Shown in pieces: positions 34,864-43,331 of a stretch of 64,000 bases of DNA. Below the pieces are notes generated by a model that made no database searches, had not been told where the DNA came from, and saw only the letters and a list, made by a program, of their open reading frames with translations. The translations under genes were made by a program, and so were the position numbers. Each line of letters begins with the position of its first letter. Position 1 is the first letter of the stretch. The DNA lies in contig NZ_SHNN01000002.1 of NCBI RefSeq assembly GCF_026262625.1, forward strand, positions 1,178,001 through 1,242,000, read 5' to 3'. Origin of the DNA: Candidatus Litorirhabdus singularis. GTDB lineage: Bacteria; Pseudomonadota; Gammaproteobacteria; Pseudomonadales; Halieaceae.

Positions 34864-37335
34864 TTAGAACGACCACTTCAATTCGGCGCCATACATGCGC
34901 GGCGCATTGGCGGCATAGCCACCGACACCCGCCGACTCCAGCAGAGCAGTGCCACCGACCACGTAATCTTCGTCGGTCAGGTTGGTTCCATACAGAGAGC
35001 CAATCCATTTGCCATCGTTCGATATCCAGGTAACTCGCCCGCTGACATCAAATTGCTCGTCCTCCAGCCACAGTTCGGTAACGCAACTGGTGGAGTCAAA
35101 ACAGTAATCAACGTTTTTCTTTAAACTGGCCTGCAGGCGCGGAATAATCGCGCCAATGCCCGTGTTAAACGTGTACTGGGCCGCCAGGAAATAGGTTTCC
35201 TCTGGCAGGCGGGGCAAATTCTCATTGGAGCGATCTACGTTGCACTCATCAACCAGGACCAACGCCAAGTTAATACGATCACAGCCATCGGAGATAGGAT
35301 CGCCAGCCTCCGCGTAGAGTAATTGCACATCCTCAAATTCATCGATATCACCATCGTTGAAGGTGGCATTGAAGAACAGTTCAAGATTTTCCGTGGCCAA
35401 CCATATGGTTTCTATCTCGATCCCACTGATGGTGGACTTGGCGGCATTGATGGTCGCGCCAGCCGGCGAGTTTGTAGTCGTGTTTATCACCAACGTAGTC
35501 AACTGGCGATTAGTGTAATCCGCGTAAAACATCGCCGCATTGAGCCGCAAACGCCGATCGAGAAGATCGAGTTTGATACCCAGTTCGTAGTTAGCGACTT
35601 CCTCCGGCTCGAAGGTCTCCAGCTCTCCGCTGGGCGCTTCTGATAAACCCCCAGACAGAAACCCCTCACTGTAGGTCAGGTAGATACTGCCAGTATCCAC
35701 CCAGCTCCAATCGGTAATCAGATACTGTAGGCTACCCATGAAACTGGTGTCATCGGCTCCAACATCCTCCTGAGTGTAATCGGTTTCGGCAAAATTAAAA
35801 TTAGGATTGTACTCAAACACACTACGATCCACCGACCAGGCACCTGTGAAGGCAGCATTGACCGCGCCGCCATTTTGGTCCAGCGTGGCTGGCTCAAGTG
35901 CATAGCGCTGACGCGACAATTCACGCTCTTCGTCGGTGTAGCGAATGCCCAGCGTGGTGCGCCAGTTATCATTAAACGACCACTCCACCTGAGAGAATGC
36001 CGCGAACGCTTTGTTCTTTGCCTCCAGTAAGGTAGACGTGCTGTTAAGCATAAACAAGCCGCCGATACCGGGATCAAATGGACCCAGGAAATTGGTCGCT
36101 ATGTTGCCATCGGTTTGCTCATCGAAGTAAAAGAAGCCGGCCACATATTGCAACCGGTCATCGGCTGCGCTGCCGCTTAACTCGAACTCCTGCGTGTATT
36201 GATCGGTTTCCCGATGCGAACTTTGCGGATGCACTAATTGCGTACGATGCAGCCAGGGTAGACCGGTATGATCCAACTCATCGTCCTGAGCCGCTTTGGT
36301 ATAACGCCAGGCGCTCACACTCTTAAACGACATATTGTCGTTAATTTCCCACTCAGCGGTGAACGACAGCCCTTTATTCTCGGCTTCATAGCCACCACCA
36401 AGATCTGATATCACCTTTCGATCGTCACCCAAATCTGCAGCGTCCTGACAGAAATCATCGTAAGTGCGACCGGTCGAGGGTGTTACCTGCAGCGTATCAA
36501 ACAAAGCTGCCTGCCACCCCGTTACGCCATCGACTGGCACACAACGCTGGGGCCGCGCTTTCTGGTCGGTATCGGCATAGTTGGCATTCAAGTCCAGGGT
36601 CACGGTATCGCTGGCATTCCAGCGCAACTGCCATATGGCGTTGACCCGCTTTTCATCAACGTAATCGTCACCATCGAACTGGTTCTCAATGTAGCCATCG
36701 CGATTAACACTATTGACCGACAGACGCGTCGCAAAATCTTCCCCAAGAGGAATGTTAATCATGGCTGAGCCATCCATGCGGCCGTAATTGCCTACCCGCG
36801 CCTCAATGCTGCCCTGAAACTCGTCCTGCGGCCGATTGGTAGTAAAGACCAGCGCACCGCCAGTAGTATTCTTACCAAATAGAGTACCCTGTGGGCCCCG
36901 CAGCACCTGTACTGAAGCAATATCATTAAGATCCAGCAAGGCACCATCAGGACGACCTACGTACACATCATCGATATAGATTCCCACACCGGAATCAATG
37001 TTCGGGCCACTGTTGCGTTGTCCGATACCGCGAATATATATATTGGCCAAAGGTGCATTGCCGTTAGCCGACTGCACCTCAATATTGGGTGCTATGGAGT
37101 TGAGATCAGCCAGATTACGAACCCCGGCCTCGCGCAGGGCTTCCGCGCCCAATGCGGTTACCGCAATAGGCGTCTCTTGCAGACTTTCCTGGCGCTTTCG
37201 CGCGGTGACAATAACTTCTTCGAGAATAGCGTCCTCTGCCATCACCACCGGACTGGTGGCGGTTCCCAACAGTGTGCTCACGGCCAGAGCCATAACGCAC
37301 GGTTTGCAAAAAGCTCGCGTCGACTTAGCTATCAT
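34864..37335 (-). CDS. TonB-dependent outer-membrane receptor
   Basis: Receptor of about 823 residues: signal peptide ending near MAEDAI, a TonB-box-like EEVIVTARKR, a plug domain (near 45-160, with RGIGQRNSG and LRGPQGTLFGKN) and a 22-strand barrel ending in an aromatic residue (ELKWSF). It belongs to the large marine group related to pesticin, ferrienterochelin and carbohydrate/lipid receptors. GAGG lies 8 bases before ATG 37335; a TTG at 37341 would add 2 residues. It is between the PQQ enzyme upstream and the carotenoid oxygenase downstream, all on the minus strand. Confidence 0.93.
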   Translation of the reverse strand: MIAKSTRAFCKPCVMALAVSTLLGTATSPVVMAEDAILEEVIVTARKRQESLQETPIAVTALGAEALREAGVRNLADLNSIAPNIEVQSANGNAPLANIYIRGIGQRNSGPNIDSGVGIYIDDVYVGRPDGALLDLNDIASVQVLRGPQGTLFGKNTTGGALVFTTNRPQDEFQGSIEARVGNYGRMDGSAMINIPLGEDFATRLSVNSVNRDGYIENQFDGDDYVDEKRVNAIWQLRWNASDTVTLDLNANYADTDQKARPQRCVPVDGVTGWQAALFDTLQVTPSTGRTYDDFCQDAADLGDDRKVISDLGGGYEAENKGLSFTAEWEINDNMSFKSVSAWRYTKAAQDDELDHTGLPWLHRTQLVHPQSSHRETDQYTQEFELSGSAADDRLQYVAGFFYFDEQTDGNIATNFLGPFDPGIGGLFMLNSTSTLLEAKNKAFAAFSQVEWSFNDNWRTTLGIRYTDEERELSRQRYALEPATLDQNGGAVNAAFTGAWSVDRSVFEYNPNFNFAETDYTQEDVGADDTSFMGSLQYLITDWSWVDTGSIYLTYSEGFLSGGLSEAPSGELETFEPEEVANYELGIKLDLLDRRLRLNAAMFYADYTNRQLTTLVINTTTNSPAGATINAAKSTISGIEIETIWLATENLELFFNATFNDGDIDEFEDVQLLYAEAGDPISDGCDRINLALVLVDECNVDRSNENLPRLPEETYFLAAQYTFNTGIGAIIPRLQASLKKNVDYCFDSTSCVTELWLEDEQFDVSGRVTWISNDGKWIGSLYGTNLTDEDYVVGGTALLESAGVGGYAANAPRMYGAELKWSF

Positions 37336-37684
37336 CAGCAATACCTCAATTTATTATTAGTAGTTAGGGTCGTCTAAGACTGATAGAGCTCCACTGTAAG
37401 AAATTATGCACTGCGGCACAAGGTAATTGACGGCGCATTTTCCCGCCATCCTAACACCGCTTAATAGGTTCGTTAGCACTGCCTTAGAACGCCCATCAGA
37501 CGCTATCAGTGCGCGACCCAGCCACCCCGGGGGTGCTCGCTGGCAAGCGTGCGGCCTCCTCTGTCGATTGTCGTAATATAGGTAAACCCGATCCAGAAAC
37601 TGACTGTGGCCTTGGAATACTTCAGGAAAATTCAATAGAAACCCGTGCGCCTGTTATGGCCGAAAGAATTCGGGATCAGCAGTT
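37336..37684. other. Gene-free region upstream of the TonB receptor gene
   Basis: 349 bases without a convincing gene. Short frames on both strands have no ribosome site or family resemblance. The segment contains a 13-base perfect palindrome CACCCCGGGGGTG (37523-37535). It probably holds the receptor promoter and the end of the PQQ gene transcript, but I cannot find a good promoter. Confidence 0.4.
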
Positions 37685-39637
37685 CTATTTAACCGGTAAG
37701 GCAAATGCCATGATGTGGTCTCCCGGCGGGCTACCACCGCCCCAGTGACCACCAGCGGCGATCAACACATATTGACGGTCACCTACCTGGTAAGTCATAG
37801 GCACCGCATTTGCCCCTGTCGGCAGCTTGCCCTCCCATAACTGCGCCCCGGTTTTTACATCAAACGCGCGCAGGGTGTGGCTATTGGATATACCCGCGAA
37901 CACCAGCCCACTATCAGTCATCATGACTCCGCCCAGCCCCGGTAAGCCCTTGATCCACCAGACCGGGAACGGCGCCAGATTGCGCGTGGTACCCAGCGGT
38001 ACACTCCACAGGACTTTACCCGCATTGAGATCTATTGCATCCAGCGTACCCCAGGGCGGCTTAGTACACGGTATCCCCAGCGGAGACATAAACATGCCGA
38101 CTTGCACGCAGTGCGGTGTGCCCTTCATCTGTTGCGACACTCCCTCGCACTGCTGGCGAGGAATGAGCCGCGTTATGCCCGGAACCCGGTTTGTATACAC
38201 CACCATCACTCCGCTATCCGGGTGGATAGCCGGTGAGCCCCAGTTATTGCCGCCTGCGTTGGCCGGGCTGTTGAGCGTGCCCTCAACAGAGGGCGGTGTG
38301 TACCAGCCGAGGTTGTTGTACTCGGCTATTTTCTTGGCACAGGCCCATTGATCCACTAACACCATGCCCCAGACATCATCCGCAGTAACGATGGGATCAA
38401 CAAGATGGGGGATATGGGTTGGAAAGGGCTGGGTCGGAGACAAGTACTCGCCCACCACTGCTCCAGTCTGCGGCACCGGCCGTTCTTCTACCGGCCACAG
38501 CGGTTCACCGGTTTCCCTGTGCAGCGCAAACGTCATCCCCATCTTGGTGACCTGCACTACCGCTGGCACGGTTTCACCATCGACCTGTAAATCCACCAGC
38601 GTGGGTTGTGCGGGCACATCGTAATCCCATATATCATGATGAACGGTCTGAAAGTGCCAAACCAACTCACCGGTGGAGCCTCGCAGCGCCACTACAGAAC
38701 TTGAATAGTAGTCCGACCCTTGCCGATGACCGCCGTAGTAATCTGGTGTGGTATTACCCGTCGGCAGAAACACCAGGTCGCGCTCCTCATCAACAGAGAT
38801 AATCGACCACACATTGGTTGTACCCGCCCGAAACTCACCCCCTGCCTCCAGAGTGCGATCGCCCGGTGCAACCGGGTGCCAGGCCCACACCAACTCACCC
38901 GTGCGCACGTTGTAAGCACGAATAACACCACTGGGTGAATCTGTGCGCTGATTGTCCAGCACCAGCGCGCCGGTAATGACGTTTTCACCCAGGATAGCTG
39001 GCGGCGAGGTTATGCTGTATTCAGCCGGGTGATGCTCGACCATACCGTGGCTGGTATCGACCTCCCCGGTATCACCAAAGTCTTCACAGCGTCGACCGGT
39101 GGCAGCGTCCAGAGCGATCAAACGCGCGTCCAGGGTTCCCAGTAAAATTCGGTGTTCACAAAAACCCTGTTTACCTGATTGCCAGGAACTGACCCCACGA
39201 CAATTGGACAGTAAATCGGCGTAGTGATCAATCTCTGGGTCGAACACCCACAGTTCTTCGCCGGAGTTAGCATCCAATGCGAACACCCGGTTAAAAGGTG
39301 TGCAGTAGTAAAGCCGGTCTTCCACAACAATCGGCGTTACCTGCAGTGAACTTTGGCTGATATAGCCTTGCGGAAGAAATCCTTGCGCTGACCCGGGTAT
39401 TTTACCGGCCTCGCGGATATCACCCGAACGGTGCTCCCACGCTAATTCCAGGTGCGCCACGTTCTCGGGCGTTATTTGATTGGCGCGAGAAAAGTGACTG
39501 CCGCCTGCTGTCGCCCCATAGGCAGGCCACTCGCTGGGTACGCCAAGGGGAATTTCGCCAAGACGTTCGGGCGCTGGCGTGCAGGCGACGCTTAACAAGA
39601 AAGCCAGAGCCAAGGTCGATAAGTAATATCTATTCAC
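37685..39637 (-). CDS. PQQ-dependent dehydrogenase lipoprotein without heme domain
   Basis: Quinoprotein of 650 residues from GTG 39637, with AAGG about 9 bases upstream. The lipoprotein signal peptide has lipobox LLSVAC. The propeller blades carry docking Trp motifs (GEELWVFD, GELVWAWH, GELVWHFQ). At the place where the paralogue at 19964 has a cytochrome c domain, this protein instead has a short insert with two Cys (RQQCEGV and GTPHCVQ). It should pass electrons to the quinone pool or a separate cytochrome. The family is glucose/quinate/shikimate-type; substrate unknown. The in-frame sequence up to 39775 overlaps msrA and is rejected as coding. Confidence 0.88.
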   Translation of the reverse strand: MNRYYLSTLALAFLLSVACTPAPERLGEIPLGVPSEWPAYGATAGGSHFSRANQITPENVAHLELAWEHRSGDIREAGKIPGSAQGFLPQGYISQSSLQVTPIVVEDRLYYCTPFNRVFALDANSGEELWVFDPEIDHYADLLSNCRGVSSWQSGKQGFCEHRILLGTLDARLIALDAATGRRCEDFGDTGEVDTSHGMVEHHPAEYSITSPPAILGENVITGALVLDNQRTDSPSGVIRAYNVRTGELVWAWHPVAPGDRTLEAGGEFRAGTTNVWSIISVDEERDLVFLPTGNTTPDYYGGHRQGSDYYSSSVVALRGSTGELVWHFQTVHHDIWDYDVPAQPTLVDLQVDGETVPAVVQVTKMGMTFALHRETGEPLWPVEERPVPQTGAVVGEYLSPTQPFPTHIPHLVDPIVTADDVWGMVLVDQWACAKKIAEYNNLGWYTPPSVEGTLNSPANAGGNNWGSPAIHPDSGVMVVYTNRVPGITRLIPRQQCEGVSQQMKGTPHCVQVGMFMSPLGIPCTKPPWGTLDAIDLNAGKVLWSVPLGTTRNLAPFPVWWIKGLPGLGGVMMTDSGLVFAGISNSHTLRAFDVKTGAQLWEGKLPTGANAVPMTYQVGDRQYVLIAAGGHWGGGSPPGDHIMAFALPVK

Positions 39638-39722
39638 GATAGGAAACCTTCGATCCTCATGGCCCGAGCTTTCATCGGCAGCATTTATAGAGCGTTTGCG
39701 TAAGCTCCGGCAGGCACGGCAA

Positions 39723-40385
39723 TCAGACGGCGACGCCAGCCACTCCCTGTGGACAGCTGACACCGGTGCCACCAAGACCGCAATATCCGCCGGGATTCTT
39801 CGCCAGATACTGCTGGTGATAATCCTCGGCGTAATAAAAGGCGGTGGCTTCTTCTATTTCTGTAGTAATCGCGCCCACACCGGCAGCATCCAGAGCCTGC
39901 TGAAACGCGGCCAGAGAAGCTTCTGCTGCAGCTTGCTGAGAGCTGCCGAAGGTGTATATTCCAGACCGATACTGGGTACCCATATCATTGCCCTGACGCA
40001 TACCCTGAGTCGGGTTATGTCCCTCCCAAAAGTGTTTCAGTAATGTTCCATAATCTACCACTGACGGGTCAAAAACGACCAGCACCACCTCATTGTGTCC
40101 GGTCTGACCACTGCAGACTTCCTGATAGCTAGGATTGGGGGTGACGCCAGCGGCATAGCCGACAGCGGTGGTATAAACACCGGGGATCTGCCAGAAAATG
40201 CGCTCCACACCCCAGAAACAACCCATGCCAAATACCGCCTGCTCCAGATGTTCCGGAAAGGGGGGCTGCAGCGGATTGCCATTCACATAGTGCTGCGCGG
40301 GCACGGGTATAGCGGTGTCACGCCCGGGCAAAGCGCTGGCTGCGTCTGGAATACTGTGCTTCTTGCGAATACCAAATAAACTCAT
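39723..40385 (-). CDS. msrA: Peptide methionine sulfoxide reductase MsrA
   Basis: Repair enzyme of 220 residues that reduces methionine-S-sulfoxide, with the catalytic Cys56 in GCFWGVE. Downstream family marks are the [17 protein letters not shown] stretch (ends given), the [16 protein letters not shown] region and a C-terminal [13 protein letters not shown] with the resolving Cys residues. It is cytosolic and full length. The first 45 residues ([15 protein letters not shown]) match the leader of the E. coli-type protein. It stands 85 bp upstream of the PQQ gene and may protect against oxidation caused by the surrounding oxidases. Confidence 0.95.
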   Translation of the reverse strand: MSLFGIRKKHSIPDAASALPGRDTAIPVPAQHYVNGNPLQPPFPEHLEQAVFGMGCFWGVERIFWQIPGVYTTAVGYAAGVTPNPSYQEVCSGQTGHNEVVLVVFDPSVVDYGTLLKHFWEGHNPTQGMRQGNDMGTQYRSGIYTFGSSQQAAAEASLAAFQQALDAAGVGAITTEIEEATAFYYAEDYHQQYLAKNPGGYCGLGGTGVSCPQGVAGVAV

Positions 40386-40423
40386 TGTTCTAACATCCTT
40401 CTGCTGACTTTCTTACCTGCGTC

Positions 40424-42535
40424 TTACACTACCTCCAGACGCACCGGAAAACCACTCATTCGCGGCATAGCATTAATCGAAGCCAGGTCACTACTGGTGC
40501 TTATCAGTAGATTGGTATTACTGCCCTGCTCCAAATAATCATCCGCATCAGGCAAACCACCGAAGCCGTGACTGACTGACACGACACCCTGTCGCACGCT
40601 AGGATCAGCCGCTGCGATCGCCTCAATGCTGCCATGCTCCGAGCACACACGCAGTCTGTCGCCATCGGCACAACCTTCCGCCTGCAGGTCCAATGGGTTA
40701 ACAAAGACCCGGTTATAAGGCACCCTTTGTTTAATGGACGGCAGGTCGCGACAGGCACTGTTAAGCGTGTCACGCATGCGCCGCACCGCAAACCGATAAC
40801 CAAAGTCACGACTGGGTGCCTGAGCATAGACAGACTGCAGCTCCGCCGCGACATCGGCGGGTAGTAGACTAAAACGAGTCTGCAGCGCCGGGTCAGCTGC
40901 TGTTACCCGCTGCGGCTTATCCACGTACACTCCGCGCTCATGCGCCTTGAGATGTTCGAGGTCAAAGTCCGCGTGGACCATCGCAATCTGCAACAAGTCC
41001 TCGGTGGTGGGCGCCTCGCTCATATCAAGTGGCGTTTCAAAATAATGCAGCGTCACGTCCAGACGTCGCGCCAGTTCCCAGAAGTAATGATGATCGTCAT
41101 ACACTTCCGCCCCACTTGGCGGAGTCGCTACAGCAGGCGTGTAACGAGTATAGGGTGCAAAGGTCACCAACTCTTCGTAGATAAATAGCGGCAGGTCGGC
41201 CCGCTCGTAGGGCAATGTCGGCGGCAGTATGTAGTCAGCCAGTTGCGCAGTAACGCTCATGAAAGGCTCAATGACTACCAGCAAATCCAATGCGCGCAGT
41301 GCCTCCAAGATGCGCCGCTGATCTGGCACCGCGGCGGCCGGGTTACCGCCGTGAACGATAAGACAACGCACTTGCCCGTCACCGGGCTGCAAAATTTCTT
41401 CAGCTAAAGTACCGGTTGGTAACTCCTCTTCGATCAGACCGTAATCACCAACGCGGCTTTGATAACCCTGCTCCCACCAGCGCGGCGCTGGAATCACCTG
41501 GGCCGGACGCGGCCAGCGCGGCTTCAGTACGCCCGGATTAGGAACCTCCTCTCCCTCGCGAAGAAAGCGGCCGCAAATTACGTTCAGCGTTTCTATTAAG
41601 TGTTCCGCCAGATTCGGATAAGCCGACATGTCCGGACCCGTTGCGCTGGTGGCGCAACCGCGACTTGCATCATAAGCAAAAGCGCGGGCTACCGCGTATA
41701 ACTCAGCACTGCTGATGCCAGCGCGAGAGGCGACCCAGTCCGGCGTGAAGTTCGCCACTGCAGACCTCAGCTCATCGAGCTGTCCGGCATGGTCGGCACA
41801 GAATTCTTTATCCTCCCATCCCTCTTTCAAAACGATATGAAGAAGACCTGCCATCACTGCAGCATCCTCTCCCGGCAGTACCTGCAAATGAAGATCGGCG
41901 AACTTGGCTGTTTCAGTTTCCCTGGGATCCACAACAATTAACTTCATGCCGCGCTCACGCGCTGCCTTGAGGCGCTTGACCGGATTGCGGTTGTCAAAGC
42001 CTGTGGTAGAAATTGTTACCAGCGGATTAGCGCCTAAAAGCAGCAGCACCTCGGCTTTGTCGAAAGGATCGCGACCGGCGGGCCAGATACCAATACGGCC
42101 AGCACTCACCGCTTTAGAAGATTGATCAATAGTGACCGAAGAAAATGACTTATGACTGCCAAGTTCCTTGAGCAAGCTTGCCAGCAGCTTAACCGAAGAA
42201 GATGTGAAGAAACCGCCGCCGCCTTTATAGCCGGCAATACTGTCGGGGCCATAGCTATCGCGCAGCGTGCTGATGCGTTCGGCAATTTCGTCCAGCGCCT
42301 GGCTCAATTCCACACGCGCAAAGGTGCCATCAGGCTGACGCTTCAGTGGGTGCAAAATACGCTCGGGGCTATTGTGAGACTCCGTGGCTTTCATGCCTTT
42401 GTAACAGGCGAAGCCGAGCGTCTGCGGATCATCCTGATCCCCACGAATACTCTGCAAGCTACCCTGGTCATCCACCTCAACGACTACCCCGCAATGCCCC
42501 ATACACATGCGACAAAAAGACAGTGCCTGCTTCAT
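40424..42535 (-). CDS. Molybdopterin-dependent oxidoreductase
   Basis: Catalytic subunit of the DMSO-reductase superfamily, 703 residues. The N-terminal 4Fe-4S motif is clear: Cys-x2-Cys-x3-Cys (FCRMCMGHCG) with the fourth Cys 26 residues later. In the segment where the metal ligand is usually Cys, Ser or Sec (near 95-145), no Cys is present, so Ser or Asp may coordinate Mo or W. No signal peptide, electron-transfer subunit or membrane anchor gene is next to it, so it is cytoplasmic with unknown partners. It resembles the acetylene-hydratase/BisC-like group. It diverges from ubiX. The start is ATG 42535 or GTG 42547. Confidence 0.85.
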   Translation of the reverse strand: MKQALSFCRMCMGHCGVVVEVDDQGSLQSIRGDQDDPQTLGFACYKGMKATESHNSPERILHPLKRQPDGTFARVELSQALDEIAERISTLRDSYGPDSIAGYKGGGGFFTSSSVKLLASLLKELGSHKSFSSVTIDQSSKAVSAGRIGIWPAGRDPFDKAEVLLLLGANPLVTISTTGFDNRNPVKRLKAARERGMKLIVVDPRETETAKFADLHLQVLPGEDAAVMAGLLHIVLKEGWEDKEFCADHAGQLDELRSAVANFTPDWVASRAGISSAELYAVARAFAYDASRGCATSATGPDMSAYPNLAEHLIETLNVICGRFLREGEEVPNPGVLKPRWPRPAQVIPAPRWWEQGYQSRVGDYGLIEEELPTGTLAEEILQPGDGQVRCLIVHGGNPAAAVPDQRRILEALRALDLLVVIEPFMSVTAQLADYILPPTLPYERADLPLFIYEELVTFAPYTRYTPAVATPPSGAEVYDDHHYFWELARRLDVTLHYFETPLDMSEAPTTEDLLQIAMVHADFDLEHLKAHERGVYVDKPQRVTAADPALQTRFSLLPADVAAELQSVYAQAPSRDFGYRFAVRRMRDTLNSACRDLPSIKQRVPYNRVFVNPLDLQAEGCADGDRLRVCSEHGSIEAIAAADPSVRQGVVSVSHGFGGLPDADDYLEQGSNTNLLISTSSDLASINAMPRMSGFPVRLEVV

Positions 42536-42673
42536 TCCGAACCCCACTTAACTGAATTATGGCTGTCCGACAGTGTACCGCCGAATCGCGACGGCTTCAT
42601 CGTCCATAAGCAGTAGAAGCTTTGACCCTGATTTCAGATTCTGCGATGCTCTCACGTCAGCAAAGGACAGCTC

Positions 42674-43267
42674 ATGAAAAAGCGAATTATAATTGGTATC
42701 AGCGGCGCCTCAGGCGTCATCTACGGCATTCGGGCCCTACAACACCTGGCCGAAATGGATACCATCGAAAGCCACCTGATCATCAGCGACGGCGCGGCCT
42801 TGAACATAGCCGTGGAGACTGATTTCAAGGTGGCTGATGTTAAGGCCATGGCTGATGTGGTTCACAGCAACGACAACCTCGCTGCGGGTATTGCCAGTGG
42901 CTCCTACCGGGCCGATGCCATGGCAGTGGTGCCCTGCAGCATCAAAACGCTGTCCGGTATCGCCAATTCCTACGCCGACAACTTGCTGGTTCGGGCCGCC
43001 GATGTCACTCTCAAAGAGCGCCGGCCACTCATTTTAATGGTCCGCGAAACGCCATTACACAAAGGCCACCTGGAACTGATGACCCGTGCCGCAGACTATG
43101 GTGCAGTTATTCTGCCACCCGTCCCGGCCTTTTATCAGCAACCTGCCAGCGTCACCGAAATCGTCGACCAGAGCGTGGGCAAATTATTCGACTGTCTCGA
43201 CATAGAACATGACCTGATGCGGCGCTGGGGCGGCAAAAAGACCAAACCCACCAGCTCTGGGCAATAG
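42674..43267 (+). CDS. ubiX: UbiX-family flavin prenyltransferase
   Basis: Protein of 197 residues with the UbiX start (IIIGISGASGVIYGIR), a central VPCSIKTLSGIANSYADNL segment (ends given) and the RRPLILMVRETPLH strand. These enzymes join dimethylallyl phosphate to FMN to make prenylated FMN, the cofactor of UbiD-type decarboxylases. That matters for ubiquinone synthesis and for decarboxylation of aromatic acids. No UbiD gene is adjacent here. AAGGA lies 6 bases before ATG 42674. It is 138 bp from the divergent molybdopterin gene. Confidence 0.93.
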   Translation: MKKRIIIGISGASGVIYGIRALQHLAEMDTIESHLIISDGAALNIAVETDFKVADVKAMADVVHSNDNLAAGIASGSYRADAMAVVPCSIKTLSGIANSYADNLLVRAADVTLKERRPLILMVRETPLHKGHLELMTRAADYGAVILPPVPAFYQQPASVTEIVDQSVGKLFDCLDIEHDLMRRWGGKKTKPTSSGQ

Positions 43268-43331
43268 CGCCTGCTGGTCAAATAGTCTAAGTTAGTCCGG
43301 TTAATCACAGTAATCATTAAGAGGCATGAGC

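Noticed and set aside
37509-37748. Frame in the gap upstream of the TonB receptor gene
   Set aside because: No ribosome site, and it runs into the conserved end of the PQQ gene.
39638-39775. Upstream extension of the PQQ dehydrogenase frame
   Set aside because: It lies partly within msrA and would bury the lipoprotein signal peptide that starts at GTG 39637.
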